Below the pieces are notes generated by a model. That model searched no databases, was not told where the DNA came from, and saw nothing but the letters and a program-made list of their open reading frames with translations. 64,000 nt of DNA from Prasinococcaceae sp. CCMP 1430 (lineage: Eukaryota > Prasinodermophyta > Palmophyllophyceae > Prasinococcales > Prasinococcaceae), in NCBI GenBank assembly GCA_013416795.1, contig RQSC01000518.1, positions 135,010-199,009 of the forward strand, given 5' to 3'. Each line of letters starts with the position of its first letter. Within the stretch, counting starts at the first letter, position 1. Positions 54,621 through 64,000 of this stretch are shown one piece after another. Both the position numbers and the translations under genes were made by a program.

Positions 54621-55387
54621 GGGCAGGGGCGAGGGCAAGGGCGAGGGCATCGAGCCCGTGGCCGGCTCGACGTCCTCGATGACGGCGCTCAACCCGGGCA
54701 GCACAGACTCGGACCCGCCGACGCCGACGCTGGGCGGCGCGCCGCTCGACGCGGACGACGTCCAGGCGAAGCTCTCGGCGCGCTACAAGGTGCGGAGCGC
54801 GAGCGCGAGCGCGCGCGCGCAAATCAGGCTGCGCTGCGTACTCTTCGAGGGCGCGCTGCCTCGCGCAGCTCGCGCCCCCCCGACGCTCGCTGCGGCGCCT
54901 CTGACGGGCGCGGCGGCGCGCGGCACCGCAGGTGGACAACGGCTTCCACGAGCGCTGGGGCTGGAGCGAGACTGTGTTCGCCGGCTGGCCGTACGTCGCC
55001 GCGGGCTTCGCCTTCTACAAGGTGCGACGGAGAGAGAGAGAGAGAGAGAGCCTGCGCGCCCTCGTGCGCTTTCCCCCCGTCGCCGCCCGCGCCCGCCCGC
55101 CCGCCCGCGCGTTGAGAGGGCGAGGGGCTGACGCGCGCACCCGCGCCGCGCTCGCTCGCTCGCCTGCTTCTAAAACCTAAAATGACAAACCTCAATAGAA
55201 CCTAACCTCAACCCTCCCCTCCGCCCCCACCCAGGTCACCTCCCCCCCCACCGACCGACCTCTGCCCACGTGGTACCACGAGGGCGGCAGCTGCCCGGGG
55301 TCGCGGATCTCCATCCGATGTCGGTGCGGCTCCAGCCAGCCACGGCGCGCCTTCACCCGACCCAACGAACCAACCAACCGCATGTGA
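54619..55387 (+). CDS. Small three-exon protein, unidentified
   Basis: Exons are 54619..54789, 54932..55021 and 55235..55387, all in phase 0 with GTGCGG and GTGCGA donors, giving 137 aa. Exon 1 is polar (MGRGEGKGEGIEPVAGSTSS ...) and ends in LDADDVQAKLSARYK. Exon 2 is the convincing part: VDNGFHERWGWSETVFAGWP and YVAAGFAFYK, with a possible membrane-associated aromatic helix. Exon 3 (TWYHEGGSCPGSRISIRCRC) is less certain; its Cys-rich ending may be a composition artefact. No family recognised. Intron 2 holds a (GA)n tract. Confidence 0.5.
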
Positions 55388-56146
55388 GTTCGGTCGAGTG
55401 TATCTATTTACAATATGGATATGATGGTACTTCCGACCAACCAACCAGTGCCCCGTCCGTGTGCCGTTCGTGCCACCGTCCGGATCCGGATCTGGATCGT
55501 GCTGCGCAGCCTCAGAGCACGCAGCGATTCTCCAGCCAGTCGAAAGTATCCGTCCGTCCGTCTGTCTGCTGCATTGTCACGATGGCCGACCGAAACCGAC
55601 CGAACCGACCGAAACCGAACCGACCCGACCCGAACGGCTCTCCGGATGGCTCTTTCCGGACCGGGCCCGCTCGCCTCTTTCCCTTTCGGCCTTTCCGCTC
55701 TTCTCCCGCGCTCGCGCGCGTGCCTGCCGGCTGGGTGGGTTGTGTGTGTGGGTGTCTCGTTGGCTTTGCTGCGCCCTCCGGCGGCCGCTTTCGGGGTTTG
55801 CGGAGCGGATTTCGCGCCGTCCGGCGGATGCGGCCGCCGCCCGCGCGCGCCCGCCACGCGCCCCCCTCCCGAAAGCGCGTTTCTGAGGGCGCCTCCGCAC
55901 TGCGTTCGTCCCGCCTCCGCCCGAAACGCCCGCGTCCGAAATGCGCGCTCGCCGCAGATTGCTCCCGATCCAAAAATCTGAGGATCAGGCCGGCGGGCGC
56001 GCGCGCGCGCGGCGCGCGCGGACGGGTCCGGGGTACGCTTCGGAGGATGCGCGTGTTTGAGGTTACATGGTATTAGGGTTCAACATACAGGGGCGACGAA
56101 CTATCGGCGGCGCCGGCCGGCGGCGGGCGCGCGGGCGGGCGGGCCA
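55388..56146. promoter_or_regulatory. Upstream region of DAHP synthase, short tandem ACCGA repeats
   Basis: Contains CGACCGAAACCGACCGAACC-type tandem repeats (about 55583-55630), GGATCCGGATCTGG near 55485, GTCCGTCCGTC near 55550, and TATTAGGGTTCAAC (about 56070, telobox-like). The region ends in an N gap that likely contains the start of the coding sequence. Confidence 0.5.
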
Positions 56147-56326
56147 NNNNNNNNNNNNNNNNNNNNNNNNNNNNNNNNNNNNNNNNNNNNNNNNNNNNNN
56201 NNNNNNNNNNNNNNNNNNNNNNNNNNNNNNNNNNNNNNNNNNNNNNNNNNNNNNNNNNNNNNNNNNNNNNNNNNNNNNNNNNNNNNNNNNNNNNNNNNNN
56301 NNNNNNNNNNNNNNNNNNNNNNNNNN
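56147..56326. other. Assembly gap (180 N)
   Basis: Run of N that removes the 5' end of the DAHP synthase gene. It lies after a GCGGGCGGGCGGGCC stretch. Confidence 0.98.
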
Positions 56327-56327
56327 C

Positions 56328-57818
56328 GCGCGCGCCGTGCTGTCGCCCTCGCCAGGCGTGTCAGACGCGGCCGCGCCGAGCGCGGGCGCTTCGGCGTCGG
56401 GCGACGGCGAGGCCTTGGCGGGCGTGCCGTGGGAGCCTGACGCGGAGCATCTGTCCGACTGGCACCGCTACAGCTGGCGCGAGCGGCCCATCCTGCAGCA
56501 GCCCAACTACCCCGACCGCGCGGCGGTTGAGGGCGTGGTGGAGGAGCTGCAGCGCGTGCCGCCGCTCGTGTTCGCAGGCGAGGTGCGACGGCTGCAGCAG
56601 CGGCTGGCGGCGGCCGCCGAGGGCAACGGCTTCGTGCTCTTCGGCGGCGACTGTGCCGAGTCGTTTGACAACTTCTCCACCGATGGCATCCGCGACCTCT
56701 TCCGCGTCATCCTGCAGATGAGCGTCGTGCTCATGTACGGCGCCTCCACGCCCGTGGTCAAGGTGGGGCGCGTGGCGGGGCAGTTCGCCAAGCCGCGCTC
56801 CTCGGACACCGAGATGGTGGACGGCGTGGAGCTGCCTTCGTACCGCGGCGACATCATCAACGGCCCCGAGAACACGCCCGAGGCGCGCGTGCCCGACCCC
56901 AAGCGGCTCGTGCGCGCGTACAACCAGAGCGCCGCCACGCTCAACCTGCTCCGCGCCTTCGCCAGCGGCGGCTACGCCAGCCTGCTGCGAATGGAGAACT
57001 GGGAGCTCGACTTCGTGCGCAACTCGGAGCAGGGCGAGCGCTTCCACGAGCTCGCCGCCCAGATGCGCCAGGCGATCAAGTTCATGGAGGCCGCCGGCGT
57101 CACCGAGAACTCGCCGGCGTTTGCCGAGACTGAGTTCTACACGAGCCACGAGTGCCTGCTGATGGACTACGAGTCCACGCTCACCCGCGAGGACTCGACG
57201 ACGGGGCTGTGGTACAACTGCAGCGCGCACCTCGTGTGGACGGGCGAGCGCACGCGCCAGCTGGACGGCGCGCACATCGAGTTCATGCGCGGTATCGCCA
57301 ACCCGGTGGGCGTCAAGATCTCCGACAAGATGGCCACCGATGAGCTCATCGAGCTCGTGCGCGTGATGAACCCCAACAACACGCCGGGGCGGCTCACGCT
57401 CATCACCCGCATGGGAGCCGAGAAGCTGCGCGACCATCTGCCGCGCTTCATTCGCGCCATCAAGGAGGAGGGCGCGGTGGTCACGTGGGTGTGCGACCCC
57501 ATGCACGGCAACACCATCACCAGCACGTGCGGTCGCTTCAAGACGCGCAACTACACGGCCATCAAGGAAGAGCTTGAGGCCTTCTTCGACGTGCACGAGA
57601 CGGAGGGCTCGCACCCGGGCGGCATGCACCTCGAGATGACTGGAGCGGACGTCACCGAGTGCGTGGGCGGCGCCAGCGGCGTCAGCATGGAGGACCTCGA
57701 CAAGGCGTACGAGACGCACTGCGACCCGCGCCTCAACTGCGAGCAGGCGCTCGAGGTGGCGTTCATGGTGGCCGACCGCCTGCAACGCCTCAACAAAGCC
57801 AAGGAGACGCAGGCCTGA
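56328..57818 (+). CDS. DHS: Class II (plant-type) 3-deoxy-D-arabino-heptulosonate 7-phosphate synthase, 5' partial
   Basis: First step of the shikimate pathway (phosphoenolpyruvate plus erythrose-4-phosphate), plastid-localised in plants and algae. 496 residues are visible up to TGA 57818; the transit peptide lies in the N gap. Family signatures are complete: FVLFGGDCAESFDNF, KVGRVAGQFAKPRSSDTE, YRGDIINGPENTPEARVPDP, FYTSHECLLMDYESTLTR, WVCDPMHGNT, HLEMTGADVTECVGGA and YETHCDPRLNCEQALEVAFM. The Mn-binding residues of the family (Cys in GGDCAES, His in DPMHG, Glu in HLEMTG, Asp in CDPRLN) are all present. No intron in the visible part. It converges on the HECT gene with 287 bp between stops. 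Confidence 0.95.
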   Translation, partial: ARAVLSPSPGVSDAAAPSAGASASGDGEALAGVPWEPDAEHLSDWHRYSWRERPILQQPNYPDRAAVEGVVEELQRVPPLVFAGEVRRLQQRLAAAAEGNGFVLFGGDCAESFDNFSTDGIRDLFRVILQMSVVLMYGASTPVVKVGRVAGQFAKPRSSDTEMVDGVELPSYRGDIINGPENTPEARVPDPKRLVRAYNQSAATLNLLRAFASGGYASLLRMENWELDFVRNSEQGERFHELAAQMRQAIKFMEAAGVTENSPAFAETEFYTSHECLLMDYESTLTREDSTTGLWYNCSAHLVWTGERTRQLDGAHIEFMRGIANPVGVKISDKMATDELIELVRVMNPNNTPGRLTLITRMGAEKLRDHLPRFIRAIKEEGAVVTWVCDPMHGNTITSTCGRFKTRNYTAIKEELEAFFDVHETEGSHPGGMHLEMTGADVTECVGGASGVSMEDLDKAYETHCDPRLNCEQALEVAFMVADRLQRLNKAKETQA

Positions 57819-58105
57819 GCGCAGGCTTGGGGCGGGCCGAGCTAGCAAGAGGATCTGCGCCAATTTGGCATCGCCCTTGCCTCCTGTGGCTCGCTCGTCA
57901 CAGTGCCCGTATTTGCGAGTGATCTCGTAATTGGTAAAGGAGAGCTCGCAGATGGCCATTTTCTTGACAGGCATAGGCACGTGTCTTAGAATTGCATGGC
58001 GTTGCGTGGCGCGCACGGCGGCCTTCTTATTATTAGGCGGGGCGAGGAGACGCGGGGAGCAGCCGGCGTGGCTGGCGCGCCCATGCGCGCCCGTGACAGA
58101 TCCGC

Positions 58106-60497
58106 TTACTCGATGCCGAAACCGCACGCCTCGGCATTGAGAGCGATCAGCACGTACTTCTTGAGGTCCTCCTTGGAGGAATACAGCGGTAGCTCCAACC
58201 GGTTGAAGCACGTGTGCGCGCGCGGTAGCAGACCGGTCGTGCACCCCTCGATGGTAAAGAGCTTGATGTTGCCGTCCGAGCCCTGCAGCGCCTTGAAGCC
58301 CTGCACGGGCACCCGGCTCGTGCCCGTGGCGAACTGCAGCAGCCGCGCGCGCTGCTCGGCGTTCATTTCGTTCTCGACGACCTCCCAGAACCACCGGATG
58401 TTCCGGTGGTTGTTCTTCTTGCCCTCGTACACGCCGCGATAGCGCGTGTGCGCGTGCCAGTCCGCGACATCGATGTCCGGCATGCCGCAAAGCAGCAGCT
58501 CGAGCTCGCGCGGGTCGAATACGGCCAGCAGCGGTGGCGGGATCACGTCGTAGAAGCCTCGCAAGAACCGCCCCAGTGGCCCCTCCACCGTGCTGAAGAC
58601 GAGATGGCGCAGCATGAGCTCGGCGTACTCGGCGCGATTCTCGCGCGTGACGTCGACATTGCTGCCACCTGGCTTCAGCTCCTCCTCCACCTGCGCACCG
58701 AAGACCGTGCGACCCACCGTGAAGTCGAGGCAGAGCACCTCAGGGTCCTCCATTTTCATCACCTCCTCGAGCGAGTTGTAGACCGTCTGATCCACAAACT
58801 CAAGGTCCCGCTGCATGATAGGCCACGCGAGCAAATGCTTATAATAGGGCAGCACGAGGTGCGGTGCCACCAGCTGCCCGTCGAAGAGCGCCTTGCCCAG
58901 CAGACGTCCGGCAAAGTAGAAGTACGCCGCCGCGTTTTCGTTCGCCACCTCCGCCGACGGGTTGATCTTGTACGCGAGGTTGTCCACCGCTCCGTACTCC
59001 CACAGCCCCATGTCGACGTTGAACAGCTCTTTCGACACCAGCTCGAACCACTCGCGCGCAACGCCGCCCGCGTCTTGCGCGGGCTCGCCCGCGAACTGAA
59101 AGCGGAAGATGCGGCGCATGTCGTCGGCTCCGAGCCGCGCAAAGCACGCGAACGAGTCCTCCAAGAGGTTCGAGCGACGAACGGTGCAGCTGACGTGGCC
59201 GGCCTCCCACACGATGCGCAGGCGGCCGAGCATGCTACGGAACCAACCCACCTTTTGATCGAACGGCAGCGACGCGGCGTCCTTGAGGTCAGCCGCGGTG
59301 ACATTGATCGGCGGGAAGCACGCGTCCATGGAGAAGTCCTGCGCGTCCACGAAGGAGAGCGTGAAGTCCGGCTTGACCACGCGCACGAACCCGCGCCCGC
59401 CGACGCCGCTGACGGCGATGTACTGCAGGCGCTTCAGCAGGTCCCCCTTTTCGAGTACGCCCGCGTTCTTGACGTCCATGCCCATCGACTCAAGGCGTGC
59501 CTTGAGCTCTCGCACCGGGAGCTGACTGAGCTGCGTCGCCGACGTCGCCAGCGCCCGCACGAGATCTTTCTTCTCGATGCAGTTGCGCCCCGTCTCGATC
59601 TTCAGCAGCGACAACCGGTGCTTCAGCTCCTTCACGGGCAGCTCGTTGAGCGTCGACTCAAGGTCGACAGCGGCCTCGGCCTCGGCCTTGTTGTCTTCCT
59701 CGTGCTGGCGCATTGCCGCTTGGTCGTCCTTCGAAAGCACGCGCACCCAGCGCAGCCTGTTGTCCGACGGCCCGACGCGGCGCACCCAGCGCTCGTTGTT
59801 CGACGGACTGCTGTCCCACTGAAGCGCCTCGCCGTGGTTGCGTCTCCGGCCAGGCTCGGGCCCGGGCACGGCCAGGATAGCGTAGCAGTTGAAGCACTGG
59901 AACCGCGGCGCATTCGGCGGTACCATGAGAAGTGCTTGGCAGCGCGGGCACTGTTGGCACCCCACGCAGGGCGGGCCAGTGGCGGGGAGGGCAGAGATGG
60001 GAAGAGGAGGGGGATGCGGTGGTGTGGGAGGTTAGAGCGGGGGAGCATTCAGCGCGGGTGCGCAAGAGCGTTGGCGGCACGCGAGCAATTGCATGCCTGT
60101 GATCACGAGTCGCACGCATTTGTTTGCGTTCGAGCGCTCCATCCCCGTAACGCGTCCGCATGCCCCCGGCCATGCGCGATTGGCGCGCTTGCGTGCGTGC
60201 GATCACACGCACCATAACCGTCCTGTTCGTCGGCGGCTGCTGCACCTGGGGCGTTGGCCCGCCCGGCATGCTCGGGTAGCTGTGCATCATGTGTTGCGCG
60301 CGCCCGCCGCCCCCGGCGACGCTGTAGTGTGCGTGCGGCGAGGACTGCGATCGGTGCGGAGCGGGTGGGCGCTGCTGCGGGGTGTTTTGCTGATGCTGGA
60401 GCGACGACGGACCCGCCGCCGCCGCCCATGATTGGCGCCGCTGCACCGATGCCCTCGACGACGATGACGACGACGGCGTCGACTGCGAGGAGCCCAT
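58106..60497 (-). CDS. HECT E3 ubiquitin ligase with N-terminal LSD1-type zinc finger
   Basis: Exon 1 is 60213..60497 and exon 2 is 58106..59950 (GTGCGT donor, CAACAG acceptor, phase 0), giving 709 aa. Exon 1 is Ser/Gln/Pro/His-rich. The splice creates MCPRCQALLMVPPNAPRFQC then FNC (residues 95-117), an LSD1-type C-x2-C ... C-x2-C finger. Two SAP-like helical repeats follow (ELPVKELKHRLSLLKIETGR and QLPVRELKARLESMGMDV). The rest is a full HECT domain: FRFQFAGEPAQDAGGVAREW, ENAAAYFYFAGRLLGKAL, then RLLQFATGTSRVPVQGFKAL, and the thioester Cys676 in HTCFNRLELP, 33 residues from the end. Cysteine transfer of ubiquitin is the family function. Faces DAHP synthase and diverges from PAP2. Confidence 0.9.
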
Positions 60498-61463
60498 GGC
60501 TGCGCGCCGCCGCAGCCACGCCCTCCTCGGCCCCCTTTTTCCCGCCCTGGCGGCGCGCGCAGCGGGGCCTGCTCGGCTCTTTCTCTCTCTACCTCTCGCC
60601 CTTGCCCCTTGCCCCTTGCCCCCCCCCCTCTCCCAAACACACACGCGCGCGCGCGCGCGCGCGCGCCTCACCCCCCCGCCCCCTTTTTCAGATTCTCGCC
60701 CGCCCCCTCCCCTCGTAGGCAGGCGCGCGACGGGCGCCCCCGCCCCCCGCGCCCGCCCCTGCGCGCCACACGCGCAGCACGCGCAGTGGCACTCGCGAGG
60801 ACGCGCGGCCCTCTCGACCTCCTCGCGCCACCTGGGGACGACAAAAAAACAAAAACAGAACCACGCACGTCCACAACAAACAACGGGAAAAGAACGCTCA
60901 GGGGGGCGCCTGACGACATGCGCGGCGGGCCGGGCGCCGCGCGGCCTTTTCGGAACGCGCAGCGAAATCGCGTGGCACGCGCGCGCGCGAAAAAAAAAGG
61001 CGATGAGCGAGCGCGCGGCGTGGCGGTGGGCGGCGGTGGCGTCGCGTCGGGGCATCGGCGGCCAAAAAAAAAAAAAAAAGTTGTTTGCGTTTGTGTGGGT
61101 GATTAGGGGAAAACTGGGAGGGCCCGAGGGGGGGGCGAGGCGATGGATGGCAGCGGCGACGCCCGCTGAGCGCGCGGCGCGTGCAGGGGGATGTGCTGGA
61201 ACGAATCCCGCCCGACGTTGCTCGCGCCAACCANCACCACCTCTGCGTACTCGGTTTGCAGGTGCGACACGCGCTCGTCGCACGCGGCCACGCAGCCACA
61301 ACGCGCCGCGCGGGCGCTGGAGGGCGCGCCGAGGGCGGGCCGGGGCGGGAGGGTGAGCGAGGAGTCTCGGCAGAAAGCCTGTGTGTGTGCGCGCGCGCGT
61401 GTGTGTAGGTGCGGGAGTGGGGGGGGCGGCGATCGCGTGCGCGCGCACCGCAGCAGCGGCCCG
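60498..61463. other. Divergent intergenic region, HECT gene / PAP2 gene
   Basis: Contains a (GC)n run (about 60643-60667), several poly-A tracts (about 60842, 60990 and 61063-61079), C-rich stretches and an ambiguous base at 61234. A (GT/GC)n run lies just before PAP2 (61380-61404). No gene supported. Confidence 0.55.
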
Positions 61464-62210
61464 ATGATTGCGATGTCGGCGGCGCAGGCGCAGATGAGCG
61501 ACACACGCGCGGCGATGGGCCTGCTCCACAGGCTGGGCAATCTCGACAAGACCCTCAGCGCGCGGCTCTTCCTCAATGCGCAGCCTGGCACGGCGGTGTA
61601 CCGTGCTCTGCGGCTCGTCGAGCTCCTCGGCAACGGCTGGATCTGGCTGCCGCTGCCCGTGCTGGTGGTGCTGCTCACGCCCAAGGTGGCGATGAAGCAC
61701 CGCTCGCTGCTGCTTTCGCTGGCCATCGGCTTCGTGTTTGACCTCGCGTGCATGGGCGTGCTCAAAGCCATCTTTCGCCGACCACGCCCGAAATACAACG
61801 CGGCCGATGGCCTGCAGCTGCTCAGCGACAAGTACAGCTTCCCGAGCGGGCACTCCAGCCGCGTGTTCCTTATCTTCGCGCTGGCGGTGGTGCACGAGGG
61901 GCGCGCGCTGGGGCTGTCAGGCGGCTTCCTGGTGTTCTTGTGGGCGTGCATGACAGCGGTGTGCAGGGTGATGCAGGGGCGGCACTACGTCGGCGACATC
62001 TTCGTCGGTGCGCTCTGCGGCCTTCTTGAGGCGGCGGCTGTCATGTACGCGCCGGCGACGGTGCAGCGCGCGCTGGAGCAGCCGCTCACGCAACGGCTGG
62101 GGACCGCCGCCGCCAACACGGTGGCCACGGGAGCCGCGGCGGGTGCGGCGGGAGGCTCGCGATTGAGCAGGCGATTGATGCGGGCCGTTGTCGACCCCCG
62201 TGCGGACTGA
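61464..62210 (+). CDS. PAP2-type membrane phosphatase (polyisoprenyl/lipid phosphate)
   Basis: A single exon of 248 aa from ATG 61464. The three-part PAP2 signature is complete: KAIFRRPRP (about 101-109), FPSGHSSR (about 125-132) and RVMQGRHYVGD (about 167-177). About five hydrophobic helices include WIWLPLPVLVVLL and SLLLSLAIGFVFDLACMGVL. Length and spacing fit the PLPP6/PDP1 presqualene/isoprenoid diphosphate phosphatase subfamily rather than plant LPP or tyrosine phosphatases. It likely sits in the ER or plastid envelope and removes phosphate from a lipid diphosphate. The tail is Ala/Arg-rich with no clear motif. The shared upstream region with the HECT gene is AT/GC-patterned. Confidence 0.85.
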   Translation: MIAMSAAQAQMSDTRAAMGLLHRLGNLDKTLSARLFLNAQPGTAVYRALRLVELLGNGWIWLPLPVLVVLLTPKVAMKHRSLLLSLAIGFVFDLACMGVLKAIFRRPRPKYNAADGLQLLSDKYSFPSGHSSRVFLIFALAVVHEGRALGLSGGFLVFLWACMTAVCRVMQGRHYVGDIFVGALCGLLEAAAVMYAPATVQRALEQPLTQRLGTAAANTVATGAAAGAAGGSRLSRRLMRAVVDPRAD

Positions 62211-62365
62211 CGGGCGGCGAGGCAGCGGCGCTCCACGCTCCACTTAATAATAATTATCCGTGTCCACGGCGGCACCCCGGTGTGGCGGGAGTGACGCGGC
62301 CACAGAGCGTGCGCACACGCTGCGCGCGCTCGGCCCATCTTCATGGAGCGTTGGAGCGCGTATAC

Positions 62366-62370
62366 TTACA
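62366..62370 (-). terminator. TGTAA polyadenylation-like signal, TPR gene
   Basis: TTACA on the + strand, about 61 nt after the stop of the TPR gene on the minus strand. Confidence 0.4.
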
Positions 62371-62430
62371 GGGAATGGAAACAAGAACGGGCCCCGAGGG
62401 CGAGCTCGATCGAGCGCCAGCACGAGCGTC

Positions 62431-63418
62431 TCAGTCCCTGTGCTCGGCCGCGAGCATTTGGCTGACGCGCCTGAGACCCTGCGACGCCAGCGCAGTGCCC
62501 GGCGCGCGCTCCACTGCAGCCTTGAAGTCGTCGCGCGCGCCGGCAATCTCGCCGAGCGTCTCGCGCGCGAGCCCACGGCGCATGTACGCCTTGACGCTCT
62601 CGGGATCGAGCTCGAGCGCAGCCGTGCAGTCCACCTTGGGAGCGCGGCAGCAATGTCAGCAGCGCGCCGTGGTCGCAGGCGATGGGGCGCGCACATGAAG
62701 GTTCTCAAAGAGTAGCATCTGCGCGGCAACGCACCACCACCAGGTCATGTAGCGCCTGCTGCCTGTAGGCCTCCGCTCGGTTGGTGAGCAAGGTCGCCTT
62801 GATGGCGGCGTCAGCGGCGTCGCAGGACTTGAGCAGGTCCATCGCATACGTGTACCACTTCGAGGCCTCCTCGTATTGCCCGACCTTATACGCTGCGTTG
62901 CCCATAGCCTTTGCGTCGGCAGCGGTCTTCGGGAGCGCTTCTGCCGCGGCGCTCGTGCGCTCGAGCCCCTCGCGCAATTGCGCGTTGGTTGGGTCCGCCT
63001 GCGGCAGCGTTTCCAAGCGAGAGCGCCGCGCAGCGCGCGTCAGCTCAGCCGTCGACGGGCGTGGCGCGACGTTCACGCACGCCTCGCGCGAACATGCGGC
63101 GTACGACTCAAGGTTCACCTTCAGTCCCAACTCGAAGGCCTCAACCGCCGCGGGCAACCTCTCGAGTTTCTCGAGGCACAGCCCGAGGCGATACCACCCC
63201 TTCACCCACTTTTCGTCGATGCCCACCGACGTCTTGGCGTCATCGGCGGCCTCAGAGTACTTGCCCGCGGCGTACAGCGCGGCCGCACGGTTGGTGTAGA
63301 TCGACGCGACGCTAGGGTCCGCCTCGATCGCGCGAGTGTACCACTCGGTCGCCTGCGCGTACTGCTTGCGCATGTAGTGCGCATTGCCGCGCTCCTTCAG
63401 CTCGCGCGCCGAGCTCAT
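62431..63418 (-). CDS. TPR-repeat co-chaperone-like protein
   Basis: Exon 1 is 62741..63418 and exon 2 is 62431..62634, joined in phase 0, giving 293 aa. Residues about 5-107 hold three TPRs of the STI1/Hop type (ARELKERGNAHYMRKQYAQA, then SIYTNRAAALYAAGKYSEA, then WVKGWYRLGLCLEKLERLPA). Residues about 165-275 hold a second set (AKAMGNAAYKVGQYEEASKW, LLTNRAEAYRQQALHDLVDC and VKAYMRRGLARETLGEI). The splice restores the expected DLVDCTAAL TPR helix pair. The carboxylate-clamp-like Lys/Asn/Arg positions (KERGN, TNRA, KAYMRRG) are present, suggesting binding of an HSP70/HSP90 EEVD tail. No DnaJ, STI1 or FKBP domain is attached. Its donor is GTGGTG, unlike most introns here. Confidence 0.85.
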
Positions 63419-63924
63419 CGCCCCTCAGTCGGATCACCTCCCAGCTAGCGCCGCGGGGCGCGCGCGGCCCCTCACGTGGACACCGGGCCGGCCGCTCAGG
63501 GGAGTGCAGCCGAGATCCGAGCCGTGCCCGGATTCGGCCAGCGGGCTGGGGGCCGGGGGCCAAGGGTGAGGAGATGGGGGAGGGCACATGCGCCGTGCGC
63601 TCTGTGCCGCACCAGCCGCCCGCGCCCGCGCTCGTAACGGCCGGCGGCGGTGATAAAACGTAGGGTCTGAAAATCCAAGAAGTGATTTGCTGTGCGTTTG
63701 GTTCGGGTTCAATCGCATTACCCTAAAACATCGCCGGTGGATCATACTGTACATGTAAAGTGATGCGTGAGTGCGCGCGAAGTGCCACTCCGCGCGCCCT
63801 GTGTGTGTTCGGTGGGTGGGGGTAGCTGGGGGGGAGGACGTGCTCAAGGGTGCGATGGGCATCGAGGACAGGGGCGGGCGCAGAACGTGCGTTTGGCGCA
63901 TGGCTCGAGCGCGCGGGCGCGCGC
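63419..63924. promoter_or_regulatory. Divergent intergenic region, TPR gene / SET-like gene
   Basis: Has GTAGGGTC (about 63660) and TTACCCTAAAAC (about 63718), telobox-like in both orientations, in the only AT-rich patch of the region. No other feature supported. Confidence 0.45.
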
Positions 63925-64000
63925 GGCCACTGGGAGGTCGGCCGCGGCGCCAACGGCCGCGGCGCGTTCGCCACCAAGGCGCTGCGCCGCGATGAGGTGT
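63925..64000 (+). CDS. Start of a probable SET-domain protein (partial)
   Basis: An open frame at the window end reads GHWEVGRGANGRGAFATKAL, then RRDEV. The glycine-rich GRGxFATKxLRxDEV pattern is the first strand pair of a SET methyltransferase domain (G-R-G-L/A-F-A-T, SAM-binding loop). Only 25 residues are visible; the true start may be an upstream exon. Could also be a SET/MYND or Rubisco-lysine-methyltransferase-type protein. The next sequence beyond the window would settle it. Confidence 0.4.

Overview
This is a GC-rich, intron-bearing nuclear contig from a photosynthetic eukaryote, most likely a green alga. The evidence is a pair of plastid flavodiiron proteins of the FLVA/FLVB type, a group I WRKY factor with two WRKY domains, a plant-type class II DAHP synthase, a Ycf20-like protein, short precursors with plastid-style transit peptides, and TGTAA polyadenylation-like signals behind several genes. 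A very GC-rich prasinophyte such as Prasinoderma would fit, but that name is a guess I cannot test here. The assembly has two N gaps (35883-36128 and 56147-56326), single ambiguous bases at 40564 and 61234, and long C or G homopolymers.

I support 26 genes, two of them cut by the window ends. From the left they are: the 3' end of an unknown gene; a Ycf20-like gene; O-acetylhomoserine sulfhydrylase; a leucine-rich-repeat protein; an arylsulfatase; a 1001-residue orphan; and a three-exon SGNH-hydrolase-like gene. A 17.2 kb intronless ORF (16368-33611) fills the centre. It encodes a giant surface protein of about 40 IPT/TIG repeats, a cysteine-rich stalk, a multi-pass membrane region and a repeated acidic tail. 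To its right lie an alpha/beta-hydrolase pseudoenzyme, a CS-domain protein, two small membrane-protein genes, WRKY, an MSP/VAP-like gene, FLVA and FLVB head to head, RNA polymerase III subunit RPC10/POLR3K, a small thylakoid-type protein, CDC6, a membrane protein with a GRAM-like segment, a small three-exon gene, DAHP synthase, a zinc-finger/HECT ubiquitin ligase, a PAP2 phosphatase, a TPR protein and the start of a probable SET-domain gene.

Genes alternate strands almost perfectly: 20 of 25 neighbouring pairs are on opposite strands. Convergent 3' ends lie about 120-370 bp apart, and divergent 5' ends share intergenic regions of a few hundred to 1500 bp. Introns are short (106-396 bp), and most use a GTGCG donor. 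The clearest functional pairing is FLVA/FLVB, two subunits thought to act together in O2 photoreduction downstream of photosystem I, which share one intergenic region. Other metabolic links are to plastid aromatic amino-acid synthesis (DAHP synthase) and sulfur assimilation (O-acetylhomoserine sulfhydrylase).

The most unusual locus is the giant IPT gene. It contains near-identical 786-bp GC-rich repeats set in a much lower-GC gene body, and an apparently undescribed repeat in its cytoplasmic tail.
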